Assembly (NCBI GenBank): GCA_958347955.1
Contig: CATVXH010000003.1
Location: 1 to 64,000, forward strand
DNA length: 64,000 nucleotides
DNA from: an uncultured Sutterella sp.
GTDB taxonomy: Bacteria > Pseudomonadota > Gammaproteobacteria > Burkholderiales > Burkholderiaceae_F
Reading direction: 5' to 3'
Below, piece by piece: positions 33,326 through 41,610 of the stretch (positions within the stretch are counted from its first letter, which is position 1; every line of letters begins with the position of its first letter). The notes beneath the pieces were generated by a model. The model was not told the origin of the DNA. It did not search any database and was given only the letters and a program-made list of their open reading frames with translations. The position numbers and the translations under genes were made by a program.

Positions 33326-35140
33326 TTAAGGTGTTAGGGCTTTTAAAACCGCCTCAGCGTTTTTTTGACAGACAGAATGCCCGTTTTGAGAGCAAGTCAT
33401 TCTCACCATTTCCCAGATATCCTTGTGATAGGGTGACAAAATCAATGCCTGCACGGCGGCGATTTCAGCCCCCGGGTGGTCGTTTACTCGCATTCTCGCC
33501 ACGCAGAGATTGCACCAAATTGCGATATTGATGGGATTGGCTTGGGCCGCTCGGCTAAAGAGGCTTGCCGCCAGCGTAAAGTCATTTTTATTGAAGGCCT
33601 CCACACCATACGCATTGAGCTGTTCGGCCATTTGAACCTCGCCGGCTTCGGGAATGGGAAAACCGCTGATAAGGTCAAGCAATTGTTTGACCTCTGAGAC
33701 CGGGTACGTCTTTTGATTCAAAACATCTGTGAGCACAACGGCGGCGTTGGCGGCAGTGATTTCCTGTATTCCGCTTTGCAAAACAGGCTGGCTGGCGACA
33801 GACGGCTCATTGTCGGCCTGTGTTTGGGGCGCGCTGTCAGTCGGTGCGCGGCTTTGCGCGGCGACCGTTTCATGCTGCCCGAGGTTATCGGGAACCGTTT
33901 CGTTATTGGCAAAATTCCAGGGATGCGAGCATAAAAGCGCTGTTAACAGAATCACCAGGATGAAAAGCCACTTCTTTAAAGCGACGTCAGGTTTATACGG
34001 TTTTATGTTTTGTTGACTGAGATCGGCTAGCTTGGCCATTTCAGTATCGGTCATATCGATTTTGGCGTCAGCCGATTCTGCCCGGATCAGCGCGGCCTGC
34101 CGAATTTTCGCCGAAGTTTCAGCGTACTTTTTCATTTCTTTTTTGATCAGATAATGAGTAAAGGCCGAATAGGCTACCGCAAGAATGATACCGTCCCAGA
34201 CAATTTCATCGGCCAATGAGTAATCATCGCGGATAAAAGCTTGAAGAGCCACAGCAGCGATCGCCAAATAGGTTGGCATCATGAGCAGGCTTCGGGATTT
34301 TTTGGCTGTTTCTTCAATTTCTTCTTTACCTTTGTCCGAAGGCAGCGATCCCAAACAATGAGTGCCGTCGCAGCCATCGATTGTGACGGTGTAAGAGTGC
34401 TGTTGATAGTCAAAGCTGACTTGCACGACAGGCACATAGACCGACCTTGGTGTCTGAAAATCGAGAACCGTGTTCCAACTCCAATCTTTTTGGTGATCAC
34501 CCATTTTGTTGTTTTTCACGGCCATTTCGACTTTGTTGGCCAACGCAGGTTTTGCGTATTCGAAGGCGTCGCCGAATTTCAGTTCAAAAGGTGAAATCTC
34601 GACCCCGGCGCAATACCGGCTGTCAAAATCCGTCAAACCGTCAGGCTCGCTCTGAAAAACCGTCTGAGCGCAGTCGTCGGGAAAATGGCGACCCGCCGGA
34701 CAGAAATACCGAAATGTGCCTTCAGTAATGCCCGAATGGGGTGACCAGTCGGTGACTGTTTTCGTGCGAGTTTCCCAGCGTTTGGCGCCTCGGTTGTAAT
34801 AGCGCTCGATCTCTTTTCTGTCGTAGCCGAAAGAGGCGCTCCAGTTGGCCTTGTAGTGCCCGGAACAATCCCAGGCGGGCAGGTATAAAAACTTCACCTG
34901 CGTAATCCGGGAGGCGGTGACGAGGTTGTCCGGCGTGGTTAGCCCCGTCGTCATGAAAGCGCGGGCCGCGGTTACCGCCGCATCTTCATCAAGCGAAAAA
35001 GGTTTGATGTATTGGGCTTTTTCTACCGTTTCCTCGGTCGAATCGATGACTATGGTGTTGCCGCAATATTCGCACTGAAGGGTGCGCGTGCCGGGTTCAT
35101 ATTGCAGTTTCGCTCCGCAACTGCTGCACTCAATTTCCAT
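33326..35140 (-). CDS. Zinc-ribbon membrane protein with TPR-like tail
   Basis: A 604-residue protein with an N-terminal zinc ribbon (Cys pairs in IECSSCGAKL and QCEYCGNTI), a cytoplasmic domain, about three membrane segments (one near LLMMPTYLAIAAVALQAF, one at GIILAVAYSAFTHYL, one at WLFILVILLTALL) and a C-terminal Cys-containing region with TPR-like helices (LNAYGVEAFNKNDFTLAASLF). The ribbon resembles that of B. subtilis YdjG. It is the third gene of an operon with a membrane protein and an SPFH protein, the same set as ydjGHI, which in that species associates with PspA in membrane stress. No pspA is visible here. The role in envelope stress is therefore inferred by analogy. Confidence 0.8.
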   Translation of the reverse strand: MEIECSSCGAKLQYEPGTRTLQCEYCGNTIVIDSTEETVEKAQYIKPFSLDEDAAVTAARAFMTTGLTTPDNLVTASRITQVKFLYLPAWDCSGHYKANWSASFGYDRKEIERYYNRGAKRWETRTKTVTDWSPHSGITEGTFRYFCPAGRHFPDDCAQTVFQSEPDGLTDFDSRYCAGVEISPFELKFGDAFEYAKPALANKVEMAVKNNKMGDHQKDWSWNTVLDFQTPRSVYVPVVQVSFDYQQHSYTVTIDGCDGTHCLGSLPSDKGKEEIEETAKKSRSLLMMPTYLAIAAVALQAFIRDDYSLADEIVWDGIILAVAYSAFTHYLIKKEMKKYAETSAKIRQAALIRAESADAKIDMTDTEMAKLADLSQQNIKPYKPDVALKKWLFILVILLTALLCSHPWNFANNETVPDNLGQHETVAAQSRAPTDSAPQTQADNEPSVASQPVLQSGIQEITAANAAVVLTDVLNQKTYPVSEVKQLLDLISGFPIPEAGEVQMAEQLNAYGVEAFNKNDFTLAASLFSRAAQANPINIAIWCNLCVARMRVNDHPGAEIAAVQALILSPYHKDIWEMVRMTCSQNGHSVCQKNAEAVLKALTP

Positions 35141-35146
35141 GATAAA

Positions 35147-35797
35147 TCAGTCTTTTTTCTCATTGATCGTTCGACGCAAAATAAGATCGCGTCGGGCGAT
35201 AAGTTTTTCAATGTCGGTTAATGTGGAAGCATCGGTTTGGGCGGTCACCATCAATAACATCTGAGTGATTTCGGCTTCCACCTCGCGGCATTGTTCACAA
35301 TCAAATCGATTGGCAAGCCGAAATGTTTCCGTCAAATGGTCAAAGGCTTCTCGATTGGTTCCTCTGAATTCGAACTCAAGCTCTTTTAATCTAGCGTCCG
35401 TTTCTCTGTACCAAGAAGATATCTTGTGTTCGTTCTGCACGGCTCGGATGTGCTGTTTGGTGGTTGAAATCAACACCCAATAGGCAACCAAGCCCAACAG
35501 CCAAAGTAATTCGAACACCAGGGCGGTTTTGTTCCAAGAAAAATACGCGCCGATGACAGCCAATAAAGAAATGACAACCAACAGGGGGCGCAACACCAGC
35601 GCCAGGCCGATGGCTGCCGCGGCAGGATCGTTGCCGACGCGCCAGTACATTTGCATGCCGACACTGGCACCGAAAAGAAGCACAGCCACGGCAAACACTG
35701 GTTCGGTGAAACGTTCCGGAAGGAAAATATAGAAAGCGACGACGACAAAGACAAAAGTCAGCGCGCCTAAAAGGCGAAATTTGGATGCGGCATTCAT
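35147..35797 (-). CDS. Multi-pass membrane protein of the SPFH operon
   Basis: The family is not recognised. The first 110 residues form about four to five membrane segments (LLGALTFVFVVVAFYIFLP, FAVAVLLFGASVGMQMYW, LVLRPLLVVISLLAVIGAYF, LVFELLWLLGLVAYWVLI). The rest is a charged, helical cytoplasmic domain with a Cys pair (DCEQC) that may bind metal with a partner. The gene overlaps the upstream SPFH gene by four bases and lies six bases before the zinc-ribbon gene, so all three are translated together. It may be the membrane anchor or sensor of the set. Confidence 0.7.
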   Translation of the reverse strand: MNAASKFRLLGALTFVFVVVAFYIFLPERFTEPVFAVAVLLFGASVGMQMYWRVGNDPAAAAIGLALVLRPLLVVISLLAVIGAYFSWNKTALVFELLWLLGLVAYWVLISTTKQHIRAVQNEHKISSWYRETDARLKELEFEFRGTNREAFDHLTETFRLANRFDCEQCREVEAEITQMLLMVTAQTDASTLTDIEKLIARRDLILRRTINEKKD

Positions 35798-36810
35798 TTC
35801 AGCAGTTTCCTTTTTTGCTCGGCAAATTCTTCTTCGGTGAGAATGCCGGAATTTTTGAGCTCGCCCAATTCTTTGAGAAGACGAATCTTTTCAGCCCAAG
35901 CACCATTGGATGCTTGAGTTTGATCGGGTGTATTTTGAGTGTTGATAATGCCGCCCATCGAGCTGGGGGAGCCCAAGGTCATCTGGCCGCCTAAGGCTGA
36001 GCCGATGCCCATGCCCATAAAGCCGCCCGCGGTGCCTTCGTTGCCGGCGGCCTTATCCAAAACGTCAAAGCTTCTGACTTGCTGATAGCGCTGACCGAGC
36101 ACTTTGAGTTTGGCTTGCTCGCTTAAGATTTTTTTGAGTTCAATGACAGAGCTGTCCTCTTCGGGAACCGAAATGGACATTAAATCAAAACGTTTGAGTT
36201 CGATGCCGTAATCACTGAACACGTCATTGAGTTTTTCCGGCAGTTGCAAAGAAATGTCATCCAAGTAGCCGGATAGCTCAAAAATCGGAATCTTACGGGC
36301 AATGATCATTTCCGAAATGAAGGACTTGACTCTGGCTGTGATAAGACCTCGGAAATAGTCATCCAGTTGGTCTGCGGTCAAAGACTGCAAGGTGCCAACC
36401 AGCTTCGCCAGGAGTTTTCGGCCGTCTGTGACACGGATGCCGTATTGGCTGAAGGCTCTGACCGGCAGGAGCACACCGTAAACCGGATCCAATAATTGCA
36501 TGGGTTGCATTGTGCCCCACTTCAGTCCCATCACTTCAGCTTTACTGACAAACCAAACTTCGCTTGTAAACGGACTCGCACCGCCGAAAGGCAGTCCCAA
36601 CGCTTGACTGATGATCGGCAGATTTTCTGTGCTCAGCACATGCCTGCCGCTTTCAAACGGTCCCTCGTACACGCCTTCGTGCACAAGCCATGCCTGCTGA
36701 CTGTCATTGACGATGAGCTGAGTCCATGTGGCCAGTTGGTCGGAGGGAAATTTCCAAACCAGCAGTCTTGGGTTCGAGGTATCCCACTTTACGAAATCGA
36801 TTGCTGACAT
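35794..36810 (-). CDS. SPFH-domain protein with SHOCT tail
   Basis: An SPFH (stomatin/flotillin-like) protein of the YdjI type, sometimes annotated as virion core protein-like. The N-terminal part (WDTSNPRLLVWKFPSDQL to GVYEGPFESGRHVL) and the SPFH core up to DLMSISVPEED are typical, followed by a Gly/Met-rich linker (GGFMGMGIGSALGG) and a SHOCT motif at the end (LGELKNSGILTEEEFAEQKRKLL). It is 338 residues with no membrane segment and probably attaches to the inner membrane through its partners. First gene of the three-gene operon; its promoter should lie at 36811-36857. Function inferred as membrane-stress scaffold. Confidence 0.87.
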   Translation of the reverse strand: MSAIDFVKWDTSNPRLLVWKFPSDQLATWTQLIVNDSQQAWLVHEGVYEGPFESGRHVLSTENLPIISQALGLPFGGASPFTSEVWFVSKAEVMGLKWGTMQPMQLLDPVYGVLLPVRAFSQYGIRVTDGRKLLAKLVGTLQSLTADQLDDYFRGLITARVKSFISEMIIARKIPIFELSGYLDDISLQLPEKLNDVFSDYGIELKRFDLMSISVPEEDSSVIELKKILSEQAKLKVLGQRYQQVRSFDVLDKAAGNEGTAGGFMGMGIGSALGGQMTLGSPSSMGGIINTQNTPDQTQASNGAWAEKIRLLKELGELKNSGILTEEEFAEQKRKLLK

Positions 36811-36857
36811 AAATAAATCGCTCTTGAAGATTCGTCATAGAACAAAAATAATAATAT

Positions 36858-36880
36858 CGCTCCATTGTAGTATAGGAGCG
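36858..36880 (-). terminator. Probable terminator of the DUF4143 gene
   Basis: CGCTCC (36858-36863) pairs with GGAGCG (36875-36880). On the minus strand ATATTATTATTTTTG follows, T-rich but not a perfect run. It lies between the DUF4143 gene and the SPFH operon. Confidence 0.5.
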
Positions 36881-36933
36881 CACTATGTACACATCAGAGC
36901 CGAGCTAAGCAGAAATTGACAAGAAGTCACAGA

Positions 36934-38079
36934 TCATTTTTCAAAGGAGTCTTCTTCAAAGGTATCAATATTTTCCGGCGTTGCGATGTTAACTTTTGTA
37001 TCTGGGTAGGCACGCTCAAACGCCCTAATTGATGTCGTTTTTGCTTTGGCGCTTGACTTACACTCAAATGCAGTGACTTTCCCGTTGAGAACTTCCAAAA
37101 AATCGACCTCGTGTTGCGTGCGAGTTCTCCAGAAAAAGATTTCAGCACCGTCGCGCCGAAATGCATGGTGCTTCAATCGTTCCGTGAAGAACAGATTTTC
37201 CCATAGTGCTCCAACATCAGTTCTTACAGGCAACGGAGAAAAATTTCGGATGAGTGCATTACGTATGCCGTTGTCGTAAAAGTAGATTTTTTTACCAAGT
37301 TTAATCTCTGATTGAGGATTTCGTGAAAGCGAAGACACGACCTTGATGATGAAACAGGATTCAAGCAGATCGACATAACGCTCAATGGTTTTATTTTGAA
37401 TGCCGAGTTCGCTTGCCAACGTACCGAACTTTATTTCTGAACCGACGTTGTAGGCGAGATATTTGACAAGCTTCACAAGTTCGGTGGGTTTGCGCATTTC
37501 TGCAAGCTTGAATAGGTCTTTGTAAAGAATGGCGTCGGCAAAATCAATCAGATATTGTTGCGCGTGCAACGGATCATTGATGACGGCCGGAGAGCAGCCG
37601 AAAATCATTCGATCATGAATTTGTCGCTTGACTTCGATCCAAGACGTGTGCGTAGCCAGCTCAGCCAAAGAAAACGGCCAAAGATTATATGTATTGAAGC
37701 GTCCCGCTGCCGATTCCTTCATGCCTCCGGCCAGTTCCAGTGAGCTTGATCCTGTTACGAAGAGTCGGCTATCGGCATGGTTAGAGTCAACCATGCGTTT
37801 AATAACTCGACCGATTCCTGGCACGAACTGAGCCTCATCGATGATGATGTACGGATACTGATCAAGAAGCTTGAGATACGATTTCGGTTCTGCAAGTAAG
37901 GCCAGATCCTCATCATCCTCGCCGGTGAGGATCAAATGTCGTTTTCCTTCGACCAGTTTGTTAAGAAGCGTTGTTTTTCCGACTTGTCTTGGACCGAGAA
38001 TGATCTCTGCCCGGTTGGTCGGACTCGGCACCGACAAAAGTCTTTCTATTTGTCTCGATATGTAGGGAAAATTGAGCAT
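36934..38079 (-). CDS. AAA+ ATPase with DUF4143 domain
   Basis: A 381-residue AAA ATPase of the AAA_14/DUF4143 family, which is widespread, often horizontally acquired, and of unknown function. Walker A is LGPRQVGKTTLL near residue 29, Walker B is PYIIIDEAQFVPG near 75, and sensor 1 is LFVTGSSSLELAGG. The C-terminal DUF4143 part has a winged helix (LASELGIQNKTIERYVDLL) and a PD-(D/E)xK-like nuclease core (HEVDFLEVLNGKVTAFECKSS). It is monocistronic. A 23-bp direct repeat 32 bases apart lies directly upstream (38089-38143), suggesting autoregulation through the winged helix, an inference. Confidence 0.92.
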   Translation of the reverse strand: MLNFPYISRQIERLLSVPSPTNRAEIILGPRQVGKTTLLNKLVEGKRHLILTGEDDEDLALLAEPKSYLKLLDQYPYIIIDEAQFVPGIGRVIKRMVDSNHADSRLFVTGSSSLELAGGMKESAAGRFNTYNLWPFSLAELATHTSWIEVKRQIHDRMIFGCSPAVINDPLHAQQYLIDFADAILYKDLFKLAEMRKPTELVKLVKYLAYNVGSEIKFGTLASELGIQNKTIERYVDLLESCFIIKVVSSLSRNPQSEIKLGKKIYFYDNGIRNALIRNFSPLPVRTDVGALWENLFFTERLKHHAFRRDGAEIFFWRTRTQHEVDFLEVLNGKVTAFECKSSAKAKTTSIRAFERAYPDTKVNIATPENIDTFEEDSFEK

Positions 38080-38088
38080 TTCGGTAAC

Positions 38089-38143
38089 ATAATCCCAAAT
38101 TGTTTAACTTTTTTAAGATTATAATCCCAAAATGTTTAATTTT
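38089..38143 (-). promoter_or_regulatory. Direct-repeat operator upstream of the DUF4143 gene
   Basis: Two copies of ATAATCCCAAA followed by a T/A variant of TTGTTTAACTTT lie at 38089-38111 and 38121-38143, identical at 21 of 23 positions and 32 bases apart (three helical turns). On the minus strand they read AAACA-TTTGGGATTAT and lie 9-64 bases before the start at 38079. Confidence 0.6.
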
Positions 38144-38208
38144 GACTTGTCATGAAACTAGGTGACAAACAAAAGTTGTTTCAGCGATCTTTTCTATTTT
38201 ATTTAAAA

Positions 38209-38266
38209 GTGTTTTTAAAATTGAGATTCAAAATTCTGAAACAACAGCCATATTTCAGCTTTTGCA
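38209..38266. repeat. IS-end-like repeat, copy B
   Basis: Diverged copy of the sequence at 331-388 next to the IS3 orfA. No transposase is nearby, so it may be a solo IS end or a small non-autonomous element. GTTGTTTCAG (38175-38184) and CTGAAACAAC (38236-38245) also form a perfect ten-base inverted repeat across part of it. Confidence 0.35.
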
Positions 38267-38281
38267 CATCTTGTCCAAAAG

Positions 38282-38290
38282 TTATCCACA
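38282..38290 (+). other. Perfect DnaA-box sequence in AT-rich gap
   Basis: TTATCCACA matches the DnaA box consensus exactly, with TGTGGAAAT 25 bases on as a poor inverted second match. The gap 38144-38410 holds no gene other than the repeat noted above. There is no dnaA, dnaN or rpmH here, so a chromosomal origin is not supported. Confidence 0.25.
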
Positions 38291-38410
38291 GGGAAATTCA
38301 CAGAATTTGTGGAAATGTGGCTTGTCTGGCTTTGTGCATCATTGTTTGAAGTGTTGAGATTTAAAATTAGTTTGTATTGTGAATTTGTTTTGTATTAAGC
38401 GTTTTAAGCC

Positions 38411-39172
38411 ATGTTGATTCAATACGCTTCAGACCTTCATCTTGAATTTGAAATGAATCGACAATTTGTGATGCAAGGAGGCATAGATCCGGTAGGAAAG
38501 TATCTGGTGCTGGCCGGTGATGTGGCTAATCTGGCTGAGTTTGATCGTTATAACGATTTTTGGGACTGGTGTTCCGGAAATTTCAAAGAAACGGTTGTGA
38601 TCCCCGGCAATCATGATTATTACAGGCTTTGGCTCGATGAAGATACGATCTCAGAGCCCATCAATTACGCCATTCGAAAAAATGTGCATTGCTGCAACAA
38701 TGTGGTGTTTCAACTGGAAGATGTGGATTTAATTTGTTCGACCTTATGGTCGGAGTTGAATCCGCGATACGAGCGTGCGCTTTGTTCAATGTTGCCTGAT
38801 TTTCAGGCCATCTTCTTGGAAGGTAGACAAATCGGCTCGAAAGATTATTGCCGTATGCATAAAACTGCTCTCAGTTTTTTGAAAACCGCAGTGGAAGCAT
38901 CAACGAGCAGACACATTGTTGTGGCGACTCATCATTTGCCAAGCAACGCGGTTGTCGCGGATTGTTTTAAAAACTCGGTTTTAAATTCTGGATTTGTCAC
39001 TGAACTTGGGCCATGGATTGCGTCAAGCTCGATTGATTTTTGGATTTATGGGCACTCACACATTTCTATCGAAACAGAAATTGGAAAAACTAAGATTCTT
39101 TCAAATCAATTAGGTTATGTTGAAATGGGAGAAGGCACTAGGTATTGCCCCAACAAAGTAATTCGAATCTGA
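38411..39172 (+). CDS. Metallophosphoesterase (calcineurin-like)
   Basis: A calcineurin-like phosphoesterase of 253 residues. The five metal motifs are visible: SDLHLE near residue 8, LAGDVANL near 34, IPGNHDYY near 62, ATHHLPSNA and YGHSHISIE near the end. It is soluble, with no signal peptide. The substrate (nucleotide, nucleic acid or protein) cannot be told. It stands alone between a repeat-bearing gap and a convergent exporter gene, and no good ribosome site precedes ATG 38411. Confidence 0.88.
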   Translation: MLIQYASDLHLEFEMNRQFVMQGGIDPVGKYLVLAGDVANLAEFDRYNDFWDWCSGNFKETVVIPGNHDYYRLWLDEDTISEPINYAIRKNVHCCNNVVFQLEDVDLICSTLWSELNPRYERALCSMLPDFQAIFLEGRQIGSKDYCRMHKTALSFLKTAVEASTSRHIVVATHHLPSNAVVADCFKNSVLNSGFVTELGPWIASSSIDFWIYGHSHISIETEIGKTKILSNQLGYVEMGEGTRYCPNKVIRI

Positions 39173-39240
39173 GATAAAAAACTCAAAATATCAACCGTTT
39201 CGCCTCGTCGTTAGCGTTCTTGATCGAAGCTAACAAACGA

Positions 39241-40086
39241 TCAGTCTTTGACAAATTCCGAGGCAATGGCCGCACCCAGAATCAATAACGCTCCCACTAA
39301 ACCGGCAGTTGTCATCGGTTCCATCAAGACAAAAACCGAGAGCAATATGGCAACGGCCGGATCAATGTACGAAAAAATCGCAATCCGGGAGGCTTGCAGT
39401 TTTGGAAGTGCTGAAAAGTAGAGCCAATAGGCGATGCCGGTGTGCACGATACCGACAATAACGGTGAGCAGTATGGTTTTTGAGCTAACCGAAAATTCTG
39501 AAAAATCAATGCTAAAAAGCACGTAAGGACACAAAATCACGGCAGCGGTCGCCAGTTGAAAGATGGCCGAATCGTAAGGATTGATATTTGAAAGGTGTTT
39601 GTTATTGATGACGATGGTTGCGTAAAAACAAGCGGCTAAAAGACCCATGCCGATACCGCCGAGCCCCATCTCATCGGACGAATTCCAGATTCCGGCGATC
39701 AGCGACATGCCAAAAAGCGCGCAAATTACGCAAATCCATTTGCCTAAAGAAACCTTTTCTTTAAGAATAAAAGGCGAAATGACAATCAAAATAACAGGCG
39801 CCATGTAATAGGCGAGTGTGGCCGTGGCAATACTGGTTAAACGATACGCTTCAAAAAGAAAAATCCAATTGAAACCTAACGCGACTCCCGCAACGATTAA
39901 ATATTTGAAATTGGCTTTAATAGCGTCAAAATTGATGCAGCGGTGAAGAAATTTCAGAACCAGTAATAGTGATATGGTGCCCAATACGCCGCGAGATAAG
40001 GCAATGGCTGAAGAAGGCAAATCGATGAATTTAACAAAAAGCCCGATGGTGCCAAAAATAACCATTGCAAAAATATATTGAAGCAT
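39241..40086 (-). CDS. EamA/DMT-family transporter
   Basis: An inner-membrane drug/metabolite transporter with two EamA repeats in 281 residues and ten predicted membrane segments. Family features: ALSRGVLGTISLLLVLKFL in the first repeat, YYMAPVILIVISPFILKE at its end, and SYIDPAVAILLSVFVLME in the second, the usual proline-containing helices. It probably exports an amino acid or other small metabolite. Monocistronic, convergent with the metallophosphoesterase gene, upstream of the tRNA-Leu terminator. Confidence 0.88.
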   Translation of the reverse strand: MLQYIFAMVIFGTIGLFVKFIDLPSSAIALSRGVLGTISLLLVLKFLHRCINFDAIKANFKYLIVAGVALGFNWIFLFEAYRLTSIATATLAYYMAPVILIVISPFILKEKVSLGKWICVICALFGMSLIAGIWNSSDEMGLGGIGMGLLAACFYATIVINNKHLSNINPYDSAIFQLATAAVILCPYVLFSIDFSEFSVSSKTILLTVIVGIVHTGIAYWLYFSALPKLQASRIAIFSYIDPAVAILLSVFVLMEPMTTAGLVGALLILGAAIASEFVKD

Positions 40087-40190
40087 GCCGCATCCTTAGA
40101 GATCTTTAGCCAAGAAAATATATGCGGGAGAGCGAAAATTCAAAAATTGACTAGGCAAAAGTTATTAAACGATTTCTGAAAATAACGAAA

Positions 40191-40222
40191 AAACCCGAAC
40201 TGAATCAGATCAGTTCGGGTTT
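40191..40222 (-). terminator. Terminator of the tpiA-secG-tRNA-Leu unit
   Basis: AAACCCGAACTGA (40191-40203) pairs perfectly with TCAGTTCGGGTTT (40210-40222). On the minus strand it continues TTTTTTCGTT, giving a T-run. Confidence 0.88.
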
Positions 40223-40231
40223 GAATTCTGG

Positions 40232-40313
40232 TGCGGCCGATGAGAGTCGAACTCATATGGATTGCTCCGCCACCCCCTCAAGATGGTGCGTCTACCAATT
40301 TCGCCACGGCCGC
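40232..40313 (-). tRNA. tRNA-Leu (anticodon GAG)
   Basis: On the minus strand the acceptor GCGGCCG pairs with CGGCCGC, followed by discriminator A. The anticodon stem CCATC/GGTGG encloses TTGAGGG, anticodon GAG, reading CUC/CUU Leu codons. A long variable arm (class II tRNA) and the T-arm ATGAG-TTCGACT-CTCAT follow. CCA is not encoded. Position after secG matches the betaproteobacterial tpiA-secG-tRNA-Leu order, although nuoA does not follow here. Confidence 0.95.
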
Positions 40314-40360
40314 GAATCTTTCTGTCTTAGGAGAAATCTCCCAAATCAGAGTTCGATATT

Positions 40361-40732
40361 TTATCGCGGAATCTGTTGAGATTGCGAGGCCGGAGCATCA
40401 GATTTCGGCGCATTTGTTTGATCTGCATCAAGAGATTGCGATTGTTCGACGGAACCTAAAACACCTGAGGTGGGAGCGGCAGTCTGTTTGAAAGCGCCGG
40501 AACCCAAAGTCAACGCGATGGTTGCCAAGAAAAAGAAAGTGGCGGCCACAGCTGTTGAACGAGACAGGAAGTTGGCAGAGCCCGAGGCACCGAAAATGGA
40601 ACCGCTCGCACCGCTGCCGAAAGCAGCGCCGAGGTCGGCGCCTTTACCGTGTTGCAATAAGACCAAAATGATCACGGCGATCGCGGAAATGATCTGAACC
40701 ACGATTGCGATGGAGACCAACATGGAGGACAT
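40361..40732 (-). CDS. secG: Preprotein translocase subunit SecG
   Basis: The small accessory subunit of the SecYEG translocon. Two membrane segments flank the conserved loop (LVSIAIVVQIISAIAVIILVLLQ then HGKGADLGAAFGSGASGSIFG), and a second hydrophobic part (AVAATFFFLATIALTLGSG) follows FLSRST. The C-terminal 40 residues are a Gln/Ser/Pro-rich low-complexity tail. It is 123 residues. Encoded between tpiA and tRNA-Leu, as in other betaproteobacteria. Confidence 0.95.
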   Translation of the reverse strand: MSSMLVSIAIVVQIISAIAVIILVLLQHGKGADLGAAFGSGASGSIFGASGSANFLSRSTAVAATFFFLATIALTLGSGAFKQTAAPTSGVLGSVEQSQSLDADQTNAPKSDAPASQSQQIPR

Positions 40733-40779
40733 CTTTATTGTTTCCCTTTAACTCAAAATAGTTTTTAAATTCTTTTCAA

Positions 40780-41544
40780 TCATAGGTCATCTGCGCAATG
40801 GCAGATAGCCAGAAAGTCTTCAGCCTTCAAGGACGCTCCGCCCACAAGCGCGCCGTCGATATCGGGCTGCGCAAAAAGTTCCGGGGCGTTTTTTGCCTTG
40901 ACGCTACCGCCATAGAGGATACGAGTGCGTTGAGCAGCTTCCTGATCCACTTCGGCGAGCACCGCTCTGAGGGCTTGGTGCACACTCTGCGCGTCTTCTG
41001 CGCTGGCGCTTTTGCCCGTGCCGATTGCCCACACAGGCTCATACGCAAGAGCGCCGGCCACCAAAGGCATGATGCCAACTTTGTCCAACACCGCACGTAA
41101 CTGACGGCTGACCACTTCAATTGTGCGGCCCGCTTCGCGCTCCTGAAGCGTTTCACCCACACAAACAATCGGCATCACACCGTTGTCGAAAGCGATCTTC
41201 ACTTTTTCTGCAACGGTTTCGTCAGTTTCACCGAAAAGTGTGCGGCGCTCGGAGTGACCTACAATCACGACATCGCAACCGATATCGGCAAGCATGGCGG
41301 CGGACACTTCACCCGTGTAAGCCCCTTGGGCGTATTGAGCGCAATTCTGAGCGCCAACTAGCGTGGCGCTATGCTCAAAACCGATCACCAATTGTTGCAG
41401 ATAAACGCTCGGCGCGCAGACCGCCACGTCACAATGAAGGCGGGTGCCGTTCATTTGGGGCAAGGCCGCGCAAAGCCACTCATCATTGGCTTTGAGGTTG
41501 CCGTTCATTTTCCAATTGGCGACTACAAAAGGCTTACGAGTCAT
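40780..41544 (-). CDS. tpiA: Triosephosphate isomerase
   Basis: The glycolytic enzyme that interconverts dihydroxyacetone phosphate and glyceraldehyde-3-phosphate. Key residues: the VVANWKMNG start (Asn, Lys), catalytic His in IVGHSERR, catalytic Glu in AYEPVWAIGTG, and the phosphate-binding loop YGGSVKAKN. It is 254 residues, the usual length, cytoplasmic and dimeric by family. 47 bases before secG, same strand. Confidence 0.97.
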   Translation of the reverse strand: MTRKPFVVANWKMNGNLKANDEWLCAALPQMNGTRLHCDVAVCAPSVYLQQLVIGFEHSATLVGAQNCAQYAQGAYTGEVSAAMLADIGCDVVIVGHSERRTLFGETDETVAEKVKIAFDNGVMPIVCVGETLQEREAGRTIEVVSRQLRAVLDKVGIMPLVAGALAYEPVWAIGTGKSASAEDAQSVHQALRAVLAEVDQEAAQRTRILYGGSVKAKNAPELFAQPDIDGALVGGASLKAEDFLAICHCADDL

Positions 41545-41610
41545 ATCGACACCTAAAATAAAGGCCTTAATTTTAGACGAAAATCAAGAAAAAACAAGGC
41601 GGTGTAGGGC

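Noticed and set aside
38144..38410. Replication origin
   Set aside because: There is one exact DnaA box but no cluster, and no dnaA, dnaN, rpmH or rep gene nearby.
40232..40313. IS or island attachment at tRNA-Leu
   Set aside because: The tRNA is intact, is followed by its usual terminator, and no direct repeat of its 3' end was seen nearby.
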